From Cristatella mucedo (lineage: Eukaryota; Bryozoa; Phylactolaemata; Cristatellidae), in assembly GCA_009760855.2 (NCBI GenBank), contig WPIO01000113.1, positions 186,001-250,000 on the forward strand: a stretch of DNA of 64,000 nucleotides, in the 5' to 3' direction. The notes beneath the pieces are model-generated. The model ran no database searches and had not been told where the DNA came from. It saw only the letters and a list, made by a program, of their open reading frames with translations. Made by a program: the position numbers and the translations under genes. Every line of letters starts with the position of its first letter. Within the stretch, counting starts at the first letter, position 1. Positions 1 to 11,220 of this stretch are shown piece after piece.

Positions 1-101
1 GGCGCACGTGCAGACCTTCCTCGCGCTGCAGCTGAGCTGGCAGCAGGAGATCGAAGCTGCCCTGGAGAAAGCAGGCATCCACGCAAAGCTGTCTCGCGAT
101 C
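1..101 (+). CDS. FHAD1: FHAD1-like gene, exon A (partial at window edge)
   Basis: Internal exon of the coiled-coil gene; its 5' part lies outside the window. The frame starts at base 2 and reads about 33 residues including the stretch LSWQQEIEAALEKAGIHAK. It ends in phase 1 at a consensus donor (gtgagt, 102-107), and the single left-over base joins the two bases that open exon B to make a proline codon. GC-rich third positions match the other exons. The open frame continues past the donor to 388, but that part is T-rich and repetitive, so the splice site is preferred over read-through. The assignment to FHAD1 rests on the later exons with which it is in phase; this exon on its own is not diagnostic. 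Confidence 0.72.
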
Positions 102-633
102 GTGAGTGCAGCCGCCTTCCCCTCTCTCCCCCTGGCCCGGTCGTGGGACCGACACGGCGTGTGGCGAATCTCTGGCAGCCACTTCTCCTCAGCCGATCGG
201 CGGCTGCAATTCGACTCTCCACTCAGTCTGTTTCTCTCTCTCAACTCGGTCTCCGCAGTTACTTCCTTTACAGCATACATGAAATGCATAGACACAGATT
301 TAGTTCTCTGGGGGTGCTGTACAAATATATTATTATTACTACTATCATCATCATTATTATTATTATAGTTGTCTGCCAGAGTCACTGACGAGCGCTCATC
401 GGTCCCTGCTTGGGCAGCTCGGCCCGTCCGGCAGCTCTCTCAAGCCACTCACCGTCGGCTGCTTTTGGGCCTCCCCCCCAGAGGTGCTTCTCAGCTGCCT
501 ACGTTGACTTTTTTGTGAGGCATGCTGCTCTGGGGGGATGATGATGGGGGGGCATTGATGCCAGGTGACACGTGTGGAGCACTGCCGTGAAACTCGCCTG
601 CCCTGTGCCCATCTTGCTCAGTTCGAGTGAGCA

Positions 634-753
<120 letters not shown>

Positions 754-1432
754 GCTGAGAGTTAGCAGTCTGGTGACGGCAATGCTAGCTGCTGCATGGA
801 TTTTTTATTTATTTAATGGGAATGTCACGACAATACTTGTAAAATGTGTCCGACAATCAAATATTTGTTTAGGGTACCTTTGAAAGATAGATATGTTAGA
901 ACTGGGATCAGAAGTTTTGACGAGCTGCCCCTCGGAAGAAAAAACGGTTATGCGAACTAGGGCTGACCCGGATGTATACCGGAAGCAAAGTATCTGCAAA
1001 CAAAAGTTTACCGATCTCTGCATCATGTGAGACTGTTATCCCAACTCGTCGAACCTTGGTACAGCGAGAGACATGCCTGGAGCTTGTTGAGATGCATTCT
1101 TGTGACTTTTGGAAAGTTTTATTTCCAGGGCAGGTTGGTGCTTGTAAATTCCATAACTTGGGTAATACTTCACGTATCGGAGCGAAATTTGAAATGCAAC
1201 TTCGGTTCTGCTTGTTTTAACTAAGGCGAGAAAAATTCATGATGGATGGATAAATTTTCTGAATATGTCATCAAGCATCCTAGAGCTTTATTTTTCGTAA
1301 TGATGGCATCCGTAATGATCCTTGATGGCTAGCACCACGGCAAGCAGGGGTGCTAGCCATTGAGGCTCTACTGCCGGTATATAAGTGAGGCAGTTTGATC
1401 AACTGATCCCTGCTCTTTACTTCACTTATATA

Positions 1433-1583
1433 ATTATATATATAATTCATTTATATAGCGCCCCAAGAGAACTTAATCACTATTCAGGCGCTTCACATAT
1501 ACCTCGGGGCTCGAGCCACGACCTCAGCCAGACCTTGGTCAGGGCGAGCACCTTATCCGCTGGACCAAACCAGCTCTGCTGTC
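1433..1583 (-). mobile_element. SINE-B copy
   Basis: Reverse complement of the element at 43668: attcatttatatagcgcccc, tcaggcgcttcacatatacc, ggggctcgagccacgacctc, agcaccttatccgctggacc. The last two are the tRNA B and A boxes. Well preserved. Confidence 0.82.
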
Positions 1584-2064
1584 GCAGCAAAAATGATGCT
1601 TTAAAGGGGGCCTGCTGTTAAAATCTAAACATGTCAAATCCGGCTGGCGATAGCCAAATCTAGCTGTCTCAGCTGGTATGTGCTGCTGACTGGGCAGACT
1701 GGTTCAGAGCATTGGCACTTTTGCTCACAGCTCTCAGCTGACTCGCAGACACTGCTTCTATGTGGTCAGCACCGACGTGTGCTTCCCTCCTCTGGGAAAG
1801 CCTTGTACTGCTGCCGGAGGGAGCAGCAATGCTGCTCTGGTGCTCTGGCTGCTCGCAAGTGTCGGTCAACTCATGCACTTGTTCGTCGACCGATCTCAGC
1901 CATCGCATAACAAGCCAGAGCTTGCCTTTTCGAGGAATCGCTAGACCGTGTTTCTCGGATTAGCCCCTGGGCTATGGAATGCTACATGGGCAGATACCAT
2001 GCCGGACAGCAGCAGCAAGCAGGCAGCAGTGCTCGTAGGCTGTGCTGGCATGCTGCCTGCAGAA

Positions 2065-2880
2065 TGGCACACATAATAATAATGATAATGCACTTGATAA
2101 AGCTCCCTCAGAGAACTCAATCTCTCTCTAGGCGCTTTACATTTGCTGCAAAGGGAAAAACAATTGGATGGTGAGTAATATCATACTTGATAAACAAAAA
2201 AAATGAATAACATGGTTAGGGGTGACATGCACAGGGTCAGCATGCGTATGTGGTTAGTGGCAGCATGCACAGTGTCAGCACGCATAAGCACATGAAGAAT
2301 GAATCACATGGACCCACTAAATGCTGTCTTAAATAGGTCTGTTTTTAAGTTCTTTTTAAATGTGGTCAAGTCAGGAGATGTTCTGACACAAGTTGGGAGG
2401 GAGTTCCAGGCTTTGGGAGCATACGAACTAAATGCACGGTCTCCAAAGGATTTGAGGTTTATACGAGGTATTGGTAGACTGTTAGATTCCGAAAAGCGGG
2501 TGGTACGATGCTTGGCCTGGTGGGGGAGTAGATCTGAGAGATATGCTGGAGCCAAATAATGAAGTGACCTAAAAGTGAGTGACAAAACCTTGAAGTCAAT
2601 CTGTTACCTAACTGGTAGCCAGTGCAGGTCTGCGAGATGTGGAGTAGTGTGGCAACTGCGACGCTCACGACAGACAAGCCTAGCTGCAGAGTTTTGCACC
2701 AGCTGTAATAGCCTGATCGCACATGCCGGTAGGCCAGTAAGCAGTGAGTTGCAGAAATTGAGACGTGATGTCACGAATGCATGGACCAACTTAGACGTGG
2801 TATCCTTATCTAAACAAGCCCGAATTTTAGCAATGTTATGTAGCTGAAAGTAGGTAGATTTTGACTGTGGAGCTGATACA
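2065..2880 (-). mobile_element. CR1/L2-type LINE, 3' end with reverse transcriptase tail
   Basis: On the minus strand two adjacent frames give the classic C-terminal part of non-LTR reverse transcriptase: AFVTSRLNFCNSLLTGLPA, LQLVQNSAARLVCRERR, ADLHWLPV, then KSFGDRAFSSYAPKAWNSLP. A frameshift near 2590-2600 separates them. After the stop comes a 3' UTR with tgctgacactgtgcatgc-type subrepeats (about 2215-2295) and the terminal module ggcgctttatc-like plus (ATT)n, seen reversed at 2070-2170. The copy is 5'-truncated and broken, so not active. Confidence 0.85.
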
Positions 2881-3019
2881 CACAGCCGAAGGCTGTTAAA
2901 TCTTCATTGACCTTGTTTTTATTTCAATCCCCATGTCTGGTGCCCACTCTGCTTCAGACAGTGTCGGCTCACACAAGTTGCTTCGCCGGCTATGGGCTGC
3001 CCTGGTTGGCTCAGGAATG

Positions 3020-3130
3020 AAGGTGCCCGTCTTTGACAACAGATATTGTCGGCTCGAGCACCTTGGCGTATGGTAATCGCCAGGGTAGAGATTAGGTTCC
3101 CTAAGGGCACTTTACAAATGAACTGCACCC
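3020..3130 (+). mobile_element. SINE-B tail, partial
   Basis: A head remnant (tcggctcgagcacctt) followed by gggtagagattaggttccct, aagggcactttacaaatgaa. Confidence 0.55.
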
Positions 3131-3131
3131 G

Positions 3132-3133
<2 letters not shown>

Positions 3134-3194
<61 letters not shown>

Positions 3195-3312
3195 ACATAC
3201 ATACATATATACATATATACATATATATATATACATATACATATACATACATGCATACATACATACATACATACATATATATATATTTATTTATTTATTT
3301 ATTTATATATAT
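3134..3312. repeat. (CA)n then CATA/TA/TTTA tract
   Basis: Pure (CA)n to about 3188, then mixed ATAC and TATA units and a short (TTTA)n. Confidence 0.95.
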
Positions 3313-3472
3313 GATGTAATGGCATACTAGATAGGGCGGCTGCTTTACACGACCTCAGGCTAGAGGCCGTGGGTTCGAATCCCGTAGTGGGCGATACTTT
3401 ATCATCGTTGGAAGCAGTGGTGATAGCCGTAAAGGCTCTTCTGTTGCTATACAAAAGAGGCTGTAAAATCAG

Positions 3473-3476
<4 letters not shown>
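3312..3476 (+). mobile_element. SINE-A copy
   Basis: tRNA-derived head with a clear B box (gggttcgaatcccg at 3370-3383), followed by the family body: tttatcatcg...agcagtggtgatagccgtaaaggctcttctg...gctatacaaaagaggctgtaaaatcagct. It ends in a TG microsatellite, which may have grown from its tail. Confidence 0.8.
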
Positions 3477-3557
<81 letters not shown>

Positions 3558-3573
3558 GTGTGTGTGTGTGTGT
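3476..3573. repeat. (TG)n microsatellite
   Basis: About 48 units with one C interruption; it directly follows a SINE-A tail. Confidence 0.97.
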
Positions 3574-3850
3574 ATGCGCTCGCTCGTGCGCGCGAGCAGT
3601 TCCCGGAAGGAAACGCTATGCCATCTTGCCACTTGGCGGAAGTGAGCCATCTTGCTGCATGCCGCTCTCACAAAGCTCCTTGGTAATGCTCACTTGCCTC
3701 CAGTCGAAGCCCCAAAGGTTGGGAGGGGCAGGCGCTACTGCCGCTGCATGGATGCTGCATGGTAGTCCTTGGATGCACAACCGGATTGTCTCGGCCGCCT
3801 CCACTGCTGCTGCTGTCTAGCCGGTGGCTGATGCCACACTTTTTGTGCAG

Positions 3851-4033
3851 CCACCCGGCAGCATGTCGACGAGCTGGCCACTAGGTGGCGCCAGGCGCTC
3901 GCCGACAAGGACGCCTCGGACGGCCGTGTGCGCGCCCTGGAGGCGCAGCACCGCGCCGAGCTCGACTCCCTGAAGCTGAGTGCCAAGCAGGAGCTGGCCG
4001 GCCGCATCGCCGACGCTCTGGACAAGGCCAGGA
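3851..4033 (+). CDS. FHAD1: FHAD1-like gene, exon B
   Basis: The exon opens after a pyrimidine-rich acceptor ending gtgcag at 3850. Two bases complete the codon begun in exon A, followed by 60 codons that are GC-rich and fully open. The translation is a charged, heptad-like helix, with segments such as VDELATRWRQALADKDA and ELDSLKLSAKQELAGRIADAL, as expected for a coiled coil. It ends in phase 1 at a tandem donor: either gtgaga at 4034 or gtgagc at 4040. The two are 6 bases apart and keep the same frame, so isoforms may differ by Ser-Glu. The next acceptor fits this phase. Confidence 0.82.
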
Positions 4034-4220
4034 GTGAGAGTGAGCAGACCCAGCGAGCCGTTTGAGGCGGAGTGCCTCGTGCACATCCCCTGCCTGTCGT
4101 CAGAGGCTAGCATGCTTGCATGCCCAGAGCTCGATGATGCTCCAGCGATCGCTTGTGCAGAGCTTGCACGAATCGTGCGACCTTGACCGGACCGGCGCAG
4201 CCGCTTTGCTTTCGAGCCAG

Positions 4221-4348
4221 GCGAGGACCGGCAGCGCCGAGCGCTGGACGATCTGCGGCAGCTGGAGGAAGAGATGCGCGAGCAGGCGGTGGAGACGGAG
4301 CGGAGGCGCTCCGAGGAGCTCGAGAGCTGCATCGCCGACCTGCGACAG
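4221..4348 (+). CDS. FHAD1: FHAD1-like gene, exon C
   Basis: Short exon separated from exon B by an intron of only about 187 bases, the smallest seen here. I place the acceptor after gctttcgagccag (ending 4220) because that is the site matching the phase-1 end of exon B. A nearby cgag site would shift the frame. It encodes about 42 residues of highly charged helix, including RALDDLRQLEEEMREQAVE and then RRRSEELESCIADLRQ. The exon ends in phase 0 before gtaggg at 4349. The composition (Glu, Arg, Leu, Gln) is that of a long parallel coiled coil. The start is the least certain edge of the first four exons. Confidence 0.74.
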
Positions 4349-4703
4349 GTAGGGAGGCAACTCCTGTCTACTAACCCCACCGCCCAGGCGACGATGGTTC
4401 TCTCAGCTATGGTGCTGATCGCCTGGCGGTTGCACAACGCGCCAGCATGCGCCATGCGGCAGTCTGCGCTTTGTTAGTATCCGGTTGTGGGGTCCCGGCG
4501 GTTCGTGACATGGTTGGTTGTTTACTCTCTTGCTTGCCTTGCAGCCAACCAACGATGCCCAGCACTGTTGCGGTTTGTCATCGGCACCATGATCGCCACC
4601 TGATCGCTATGACTCGTGGCTGCACTTGTGCTTTGATTTATCCTTCCTTCCGGCATAGTGCAAATTTCGTTATTCGGGACTCCTGGCCTATGCCCTTAAT
4701 CGT

Positions 4704-5240
4704 GTGCACTTGATGCAAATTTCACCAGCTGGACTGCTCTGTCGTCAACTCTGGTGCTGCCTGATCAGCCACTCATGTCCTGCGTTCACTGGCTTCCTGT
4801 CAAGCATTGAATGGACTTGGCGATCCTCTCAGTCTGGCAGTCTGCAGGTCACTTCACTTGCTTGCCTCAGCCTACCTACCTACCCGATCACATTTCGCTT
4901 TCAGTCACGTGCTCTTGAATCACCCTGCTCCTTGGCATCTAGCCGTCTCATAGTTCCTTGCACTAAACCGAAATCTTTTGGCGATCGACTCTTCAGTTCT
5001 TATGCACCGAAAGCCTACAGCTCACTTCCAGCTTCTGTTACCACTACATTGACTTGGCATATTTCAAGACTCAGCTAAAGACCATTCTGTTCCGCTTAGC
5101 TTTCCCTATGCACCAGATAACTTTTCTTATTTGTTCATGTGTGCTAAGCATTCTTAACTGTACATGATTCAGTGCATTATTCTAGACAGAGGCGCTTGTA
5201 ACCAGAGGCCCTGAGTGTCTGCCAGTGAACTTTTGTATAT
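4704..5240 (+). mobile_element. Degraded LINE 3' fragment
   Basis: The plus strand carries decayed versions of the same reverse transcriptase tail: a VHWLPV-like stretch near 4780, then PKSFGDRLFSSYAPKAYSSLP at about 4966-5030, followed by weaker matches. Stops and frameshifts throughout. It is more diverged than the copy at 2065. Confidence 0.65.
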
Positions 5241-5689
5241 TGGTCTAAACATAATACTTGCGTGCTGCTTTTGCGTGCTTTTCCAACCATGATACCTTGC
5301 AGGTCACTCTCTAGCTGAAAATTGCTAACTGCCTTGATAGAAATTTGGTTGTGCTGGGGTGCCAGACAAACGACTAACTACTACTCTTAGTTGCATTATC
5401 TCAAACTCTTGATCTCTCTCAGCTCCCTTGCTGGAAGTATTGCTGACATTCACAGTTAAATAGCAGCAAACTCAAATTTGAACGATGAATCAAATTAAAA
5501 ATTATTTACAACTTGGTGTCACTCGCAAATTGGACTGCCTAAGCCTGCAAAATGGGTAGGCCTCTCCTGCAGCCACTGCACCAAATCTGGTTGTCAACTT
5601 ACAAAATCCAAAATGACGTTTTGTTACACGACCACCAGAGGTCCACAGTCAACTTTACCTGCTTTAAGCTACTTGGCAGGACATCACGG

Positions 5690-6250
5690 CCAGGCTGGTT
5701 CATGCATTCCTAATATCATGACTGATGTTCTGTCACTTGCTGCTGCAGGTCTTCCTGCCTGCCTCTGCCTGCAGCATGCACGCAGTTGGTGTAAAACTCG
5801 ACATCGTCTAGGCGTGTCTGTCGTGAGAGTCACAGCAGCCATGCTACACCCCTTCTTGCTGACCTGCATTGGCCGGTGCGTATGCACTTCAAGGTTCTGT
5901 CACTCATCTTCAGGCCGCTCTATTGCCACTCAGGATCATTGGAGCATTGGTAAGGCACGTGCTTCCAACGACCAAGGTCGTGGCCTCGAGTCCTGCTGTG
6001 CATCTAAAGTGCCTGTATAGAGACTAAGTGCTTCTTTTAGGGTGCTCGACGAATGAACTAGTTATTTATTCCATCCTATTCTCTCGGTGCCGACCTACGT
6101 CATTAGATGTGCAGTCTCAAAAAGCCTCTTTTTGCACCAAGCTCCTGCCTGATTCTGGTCGTTTTATTATGCAACCAATGAGCTTCCAATCTCTTGGAGA
6201 CCTCGCCTTTAGTTTGCACTCTCCCAGACCCTGAAATCAGCTGGACTGGC
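5690..6250 (+). mobile_element. Degraded LINE fragment interrupted by a SINE
   Basis: The piece at about 5690-5935 reads like the LINE tail (an LQHARS...VSVVRVTAAML and SRFCHSS pattern) and resumes after about 6085 with ...SLGDLAFSLHSP, the equivalent of the FGDRAFSSYAP segment. The interruption at 5937-6060 is a SINE-B copy, which therefore inserted after the LINE. Confidence 0.6.
5937..6060 (+). mobile_element. SINE-B copy nested in a LINE
   Basis: A-box-like ggagcattggtaaggcacg, B-box ggcctcgagtcctg, then agtgcctgtatagagactaa and a gaatgaactag end. It splits the LINE fragment 5690-6250. Confidence 0.65.
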
Positions 6251-6410
6251 ACTGGCTGGACTGGCCCTAGCATCATGGCAGTGTCCCTGCTCGTGCTGGC
6301 GTGCTGCTGCTGCTGGCGTGCTGCTGTGTTGCGGTTGCGGCTGCTGCTGCTGCTGGCGTGCTGCTGCCGTGGGTGCCTCTAAATCGTCATTGCTTGCGAA
6401 TCGCTCGCAG

Positions 6411-6500
6411 TCGCTTCTGGAGCAGCAGATGGCCGAGCGAGAGCGGCTGGAGGCTGCCGCAGAGACGACTGCCAAGCTGGAAGAGATGGCCCGAAACGAG
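6411..6500 (+). CDS. FHAD1: FHAD1-like gene, exon D
   Basis: A 90-base exon of exactly 30 codons, phase 0 at both ends, bounded by acceptor gctcgcag and donor gtgagg (6501). The translation is a perfect charged helix, running from SLLEQQMAERERLEAAAET to KLEEMARNE. A symmetric phase-0 exon could be skipped without disturbing the frame. The surrounding CTG-derived sequence is not coding: upstream the frame is Cys/Ala-rich simple sequence, and composition changes sharply at the acceptor. Confidence 0.78.
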
Positions 6501-6821
6501 GTGAGGCCGGCAGCCAGCGCTGACACGCCAGCTGATTGGCTGGGCCGCCCGCACCGATGCGCCCGGCTGCCTACCCCAAGCTTTTCGCCTCAGCTGTGGA
6601 GGCTGCACAGGTAGTACGTTGGCCTTGAGGAGGTTGCCCTTGCTACCAATCAGCCACCCAATCACCCCCAGCATCTTGCACATACCACAGCCCACGGACT
6701 GGAATGAATGGAGACGACCGTAGCTCAAAGGTATCCAGTGCTTTGAGGCTCTAGCGGTCGCATAATAATAATCATGTGAAATTGTTATGGTATTCTCAAA
6801 AAACTAAATCTTTATATATTG

Positions 6822-6926
6822 TCTGTGTGTGTGTGTGTGTGTGTGTGTCTATGTATGCGTGAGTCTGTGTCTCTGTGTGTGGTGTGTGTTGTTTGCATGC
6901 ATATGTGTGTGTGTGTGTGTGTGTGT

Positions 6927-6965
<39 letters not shown>
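6822..6965. repeat. (TG)n compound microsatellite
   Basis: TG runs interrupted by TC and by tatgcgtgagtc-like words. Confidence 0.95.
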
Positions 6966-6967
<2 letters not shown>

Positions 6968-6999
6968 CGTGAGTACATGCATGTATTTCCGCATGTGTG

Positions 7000-7115
7000 T
7001 GTCGTTTGTAAAGTGCCGTAAAAGAACCTAATCTCTATCCTGGTGCTTTACATTTGCCATAGAGCTCGAGTGTACGACCTTGGTTGCTAAAGGTGAGCAC
7101 CTTACCCTGTCTCTT
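7000..7115 (-). mobile_element. SINE-B copy
   Basis: Reversed: tttgtaaagtgccgtaaaag, aacctaatctctatcctggt, agctcgagtgtacgacctt, gtgagcacctta. Confidence 0.65.
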
Positions 7116-7840
7116 TCTAGGCACCTTGCATTTGCTGTAAAGGAACCATGTCAAAATGGCTAGTGATAACATGCACAATGTCGGCATGCATAAGCGCGCA
7201 AGGACAATTCACACGGATCAACACGACTACCCTCTCCTCTTCCCTGACCCTGACCTCTTGGCCCTCGCCTCTCAGGGTCACTTTGCAGAAGTTGGCTACT
7301 TTAATCTATCAAAGAAGTTGCAATGTTTAGAGAGTTGCTGGAACAGCCTGGTTCCAGCAGTTTGACACTACCGGCTGTCTGCAGCTGGAATCGTCGTCTG
7401 CTGCTTATTTTAGTCGCTAGCTTGCCTTTTAATGGACTTTGTGGACCCACTTTTGGTTTGTTTCTGTGCACTAAGCATTGTGTGCTTGTGCTGTAATATT
7501 TCTGAGGCCGTACCTAAAGTTCACGTGCACCCAAGTCCGGTAGTTCTCCACAGGCTGACCTCCGGACATCCCTCACTTGACGACATTGACAGCAAAACCA
7601 GAGACCCACATGCTCTTCGCAGCATATGCTCTATCCCCGACGTATATTTGCTTGCACTTGCATTATTGTTGTCTCTTAATCAGCCGATGTTCGTCCTTCC
7701 CACCATTGTGAAATGCCTAAAAAGAGATTGAGTTCTGTTGGGCACAATAAAAGTGACGTATGTTATCATTATTACTACCACTATCATGTGCTTGGGTAGG
7801 AATATGTGTGTGCTCTCGTGTGCGAGCATGTGTGTAAGCC

Positions 7841-7842
<2 letters not shown>

Positions 7843-7871
<29 letters not shown>

Positions 7872-7921
7872 CATGTATGTCTGTTGAGGGTCATCATGCT
7901 ACCTTTGCGTGTGTCGGTGTG

Positions 7922-7986
<65 letters not shown>
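7843..7986. repeat. (TG)n, two blocks
   Basis: Blocks at 7843-7873 and 7919-7986 separated by unique sequence. Confidence 0.95.
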
Positions 7987-7988
<2 letters not shown>

Positions 7989-8224
7989 CTGGTCAAAGTC
8001 TATCTTACTGCCCCTATATGTTGCCGGTGTTTGGCATACGAGCTGGCAGGGCCGCCTGGTTGGATTGCTGCAGCCCACCAAACCACCCATACAAGCATGA
8101 GGGTGTACCTTGTCAAGCTGACACTTACAAACGAACTAACTGGCCAATGCGAGTCGATCCATGCTAGATGCATTCCTTGCTCGGAAAGTTGGCCTGTCAT
8201 GGCTGCTGTCTACTGCTGCCCTTT

Positions 8225-8423
8225 GTGGTGCTGCTCTGTCTGTCTGTCTGTAAACGGTGCGGTTGGCTGTGTGGATCCGGAGGTGCTTGCTCTTCACGGC
8301 CGAGGTGGTGAATTCTAATCCTGCAGTGGACGATCCTTTATTTTCATCTTAAAAGGGCTGGTGATAGCCGTTAAAGCTCTTCTGCCGGTATACAAACGAG
8401 GCCGCCACTAAATCAGTTACTGA
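8225..8423 (+). mobile_element. SINE-A copy, diverged
   Basis: The head has a decayed B box (gtgaattctaatcctgc). The body ggtgatagccgttaaagctcttctg...gtatacaaacgaggc is clear. Confidence 0.7.
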
Positions 8424-8831
8424 GTGGGGAGCAGGGGGCGAGGGCAGGGAAAGGAGGGAAGGGAAGGAGGAGCTGAAGCATTTGCTTATGGCCACAGCTG
8501 GTGTGAGATGCTGTAACAGCCTAATGTATTTATGTTAGGATAGGAGAGCTGCTGGCGGCCATCACCCCCTGCAGCCGGAGCTTGGATCTGAGCTACAGCA
8601 GCAGCAGTACCGTTACCAGCTAGAAGTTGCAAAGTTGTTAAGCTGTTGAATCTTTGCAGGGTCTAACTTATTGCTGTGACCGCTGTCTGCCAGACAGCCG
8701 ATGATTAAGTAGCTTTATGAGCCATTTAAGCCTTAAGCATTAACCCCAGGGAAAATCCAGGCACTCCTTTTTGGCCCCTCAGCTGCCGGGCTTCTGGCTG
8801 TACCTGCTTGCCCTTGAAAAGCAGGCAACCG

Positions 8832-9106
8832 GTGTGTGTGTGTGTGTGTGTGTCTGTGTGTGTGTGTGTCTGTGTGTGTCTGTGTGTCTGTGTGTGTGTG
8901 TGTGTGTGTTGGGTGTATGTATGTGTGTGTGTTGTGTGTGCATGTTGTGTATGTGTGTGTGTTGTGTGTGCATGTTGTGTGAGTGTGCATGTTTTGTGTG
9001 TGCATGTTGTGTGAGTGTGCATGTTTTGTGTGTGCATGTTTTGTGTGTGCATGTTGTGTGTGTGTGTGTGTGTTGTCTATGTGTGTATGTTGTGTATGTG
9101 TGTATG

Positions 9107-9137
<31 letters not shown>

Positions 9138-9413
9138 GGGTGTGTGTGTGTGTTGTGTGTGTTGTGTGTGCGTGTTGTGTGAGTGTGCATGTTTTGTGTG
9201 TGCATGTTGTGTGTGTGCATGTTGTGTGTGTGCATGTTGTGTGTGTGCATGTTGTGTTGTGTATGTGTGTATGTTGTGTATGTGTGTATTTTGTGTGTGT
9301 GTGTGTGTGTGTGTTGGGTGTGTGGGTGTGTGTGTTGTGTGTGCGTGTTGTGTGAGTGTGCATGTTTTGTGTGTGCATGTTTTGTGTGTGCATGTTGTGT
9401 GTGTGTGTGCATG

Positions 9414-9505
<92 letters not shown>
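8832..9505. repeat. TG-based minisatellite, 0.67 kb
   Basis: Higher-order array built from words such as gtgtgtgcatgttgtgtg and gagtgtgcatgttttgtg in shuffled order, flanked by pure (TG)n on both sides. Long open frames here (Cys/Val or His/Thr) are artefacts. Confidence 0.95.
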
Positions 9506-9506
<1 letters not shown>

Positions 9507-10429
9507 AGCAGTTCATTCCTCTGTGCAGCCGATTGAAAAGACAGTTAGTCTTCCTTCATTCACCAAAGTAGAAGACAAGAGATTTGGTATCTTGGACTAG
9601 GCTTCGAACGGCAGGGCCGAATGCCGTGTGAACAACGATCGAGCAGATTTCAGTGGGATGGGCGCAGGCGCCTGTGCTTAGGGTGTGTACAAAAGATTGA
9701 CAAAAAGTGAGCCGTGACAAGTTTCGATGAATAAGAATTTACTGAGCAGCATAATTAGCCCCCACCCCTGCCAACGAAAATTCTTTCCATATCTTTCCTC
9801 ATGCTACCCTTGAGCTAGCCGTGTATGCACAGCCTGATTGCTGACTGATCGGAAGCAGACTCAAATTGCAGAGGCCCTGTCAAGTAGTCACTTTGCTCAC
9901 GATCTGAAGCGCAACCAAACCGTCGAAATCTTTCGCGAAAAGTGTGTCTTCCTTCTTTTGGCCAGCTCCGAGTAGTCCTCATTTTCCTGGTTCAAATGCT
10001 ATCGCTGGCAAAATGTATTCAGCTTTTCTATCCTAAAGCTTTCTTGGCATATGTCATAGTGTATTGGCCTGGCGAACCTGTCTGACTAACCCAATCAGCT
10101 GTCGGCTTCGTGAAGAGCTAAGCTGTATTGATAGCACGACTGAGATCTTAGCTATTCTAGTGCCCGGGAGGCAGTTCATGGGAGTTGCTCACTGCTTGTT
10201 TAGCTGTTCAAGTAGCCGCTGGTTCTAAGTGCCACACCAGCTGTGTGCCATATCGGTGCCGGCAATGGTGCTGGCCTAGTATTGCAGGCGATGCGTGCAG
10301 CTGAAATCACTTTATCTACAGAGCTGATGGCACACACGCATCTCTCTCCCTTTCTCACACGTGCACGGCGGTGGGCACGTGCACACTTTGTCCCTACTGG
10401 CCTTCCAGTTTTCACTTTTGTTTGCTGAG

Positions 10430-10434
10430 ACACA

Positions 10435-10471
<37 letters not shown>

Positions 10472-10490
10472 GCACGCACGCACGCACGCA

Positions 10491-10574
<84 letters not shown>
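10430..10574. repeat. (CA)n-(CGCA)n-(CT)n compound tract
   Basis: Three adjacent simple repeats without spacer: CA to about 10466, CGCA to about 10492, then CT. Confidence 0.96.
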
Positions 10575-10578
<4 letters not shown>

Positions 10579-10749
10579 CTCTTTCTCTATTGATTTCCAG
10601 TGGAGTCGACTGAATTAATGTTCAGAATATCCAATCATTCTTATCATTCTATGGGCCTCTGATTATTGCTTCAGTCATGCCTTGCTGACCGTCCAACACG
10701 GTTGCCTACATCTAGGTGGGATAAGACTTTAGCAAAGCACTGTAAAGCC

Positions 10750-11220
10750 TGTTGATTCCAAATTCGATACATTTTGCTGGGGTCCAGCACCACATCCGTG
10801 CTTTGAGTTTTCCAGTTGGTGCAAATATCTGCAGCCAAGTTTGTCTGTCTTGTACGTCAAAACTGCCACATTACACCACTTCTCGTCGACCTGCAGTGGC
10901 TCCCCATCAAGCAGCGAATATCGACTTCAAGGTGCTGTCATTCACTGTTAGGTCCCTTCGTTCTCTAGCTCTGGCCGTCAGACACTTCAATCAGCTAGCC
11001 TACGTATCAGAAGTACTCCCCAACGAGTCTAGGCATCGTACCACCACTTTTCTTACTCAAGCCGTTTAGCTGTGCCTCTAACTAACGTCGAATCCTTTAG
11101 AGACCATGCTTTCCTTAGCTCTATGCTCCCAAAGCCCTGGAACTCACTACCAAATGATGTCACTGTATCCTCTGACTTGACGAAAAGCCACAAACACTTA
11201 AATGGTTGTTACGTGTGAGT
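10750..11220 (+). mobile_element. Degraded LINE fragment
   Basis: The plus strand has a decayed reverse transcriptase tail: a DLQWLP-like stretch near 10885, FKVLSFTVRSLRSLA near 10935, and FRDHAFLSSMLPKPWNSLP in shifted frames near 11090-11155. Short and broken. Confidence 0.6.

Larger units (their letters stand above)
4349..6410 (+). other. Intron C-D and its contents
   Basis: About 2.06 kb. After some 350 bases without features it contains a plus-strand LINE 3' fragment (4704-5240), an unassigned AT-richer stretch (about 5240-5690) and a second plus-strand LINE fragment (5690-6250) that is interrupted by a SINE-B copy (5937-6060). The last 120 bases carry CTG-rich imperfect repeats (about 6300-6362) just ahead of the acceptor gctcgcag. 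Confidence 0.65.

Noticed and set aside
3360-3390. B-box-like gggttcgaatcccg as a tRNA gene
   Set aside because: No cloverleaf around it; the same head recurs in at least eight SINE-A copies.
8779-9600. Long Cys/Val and His/Thr open frames on both strands
   Set aside because: Pure consequence of TG/CA repeats.
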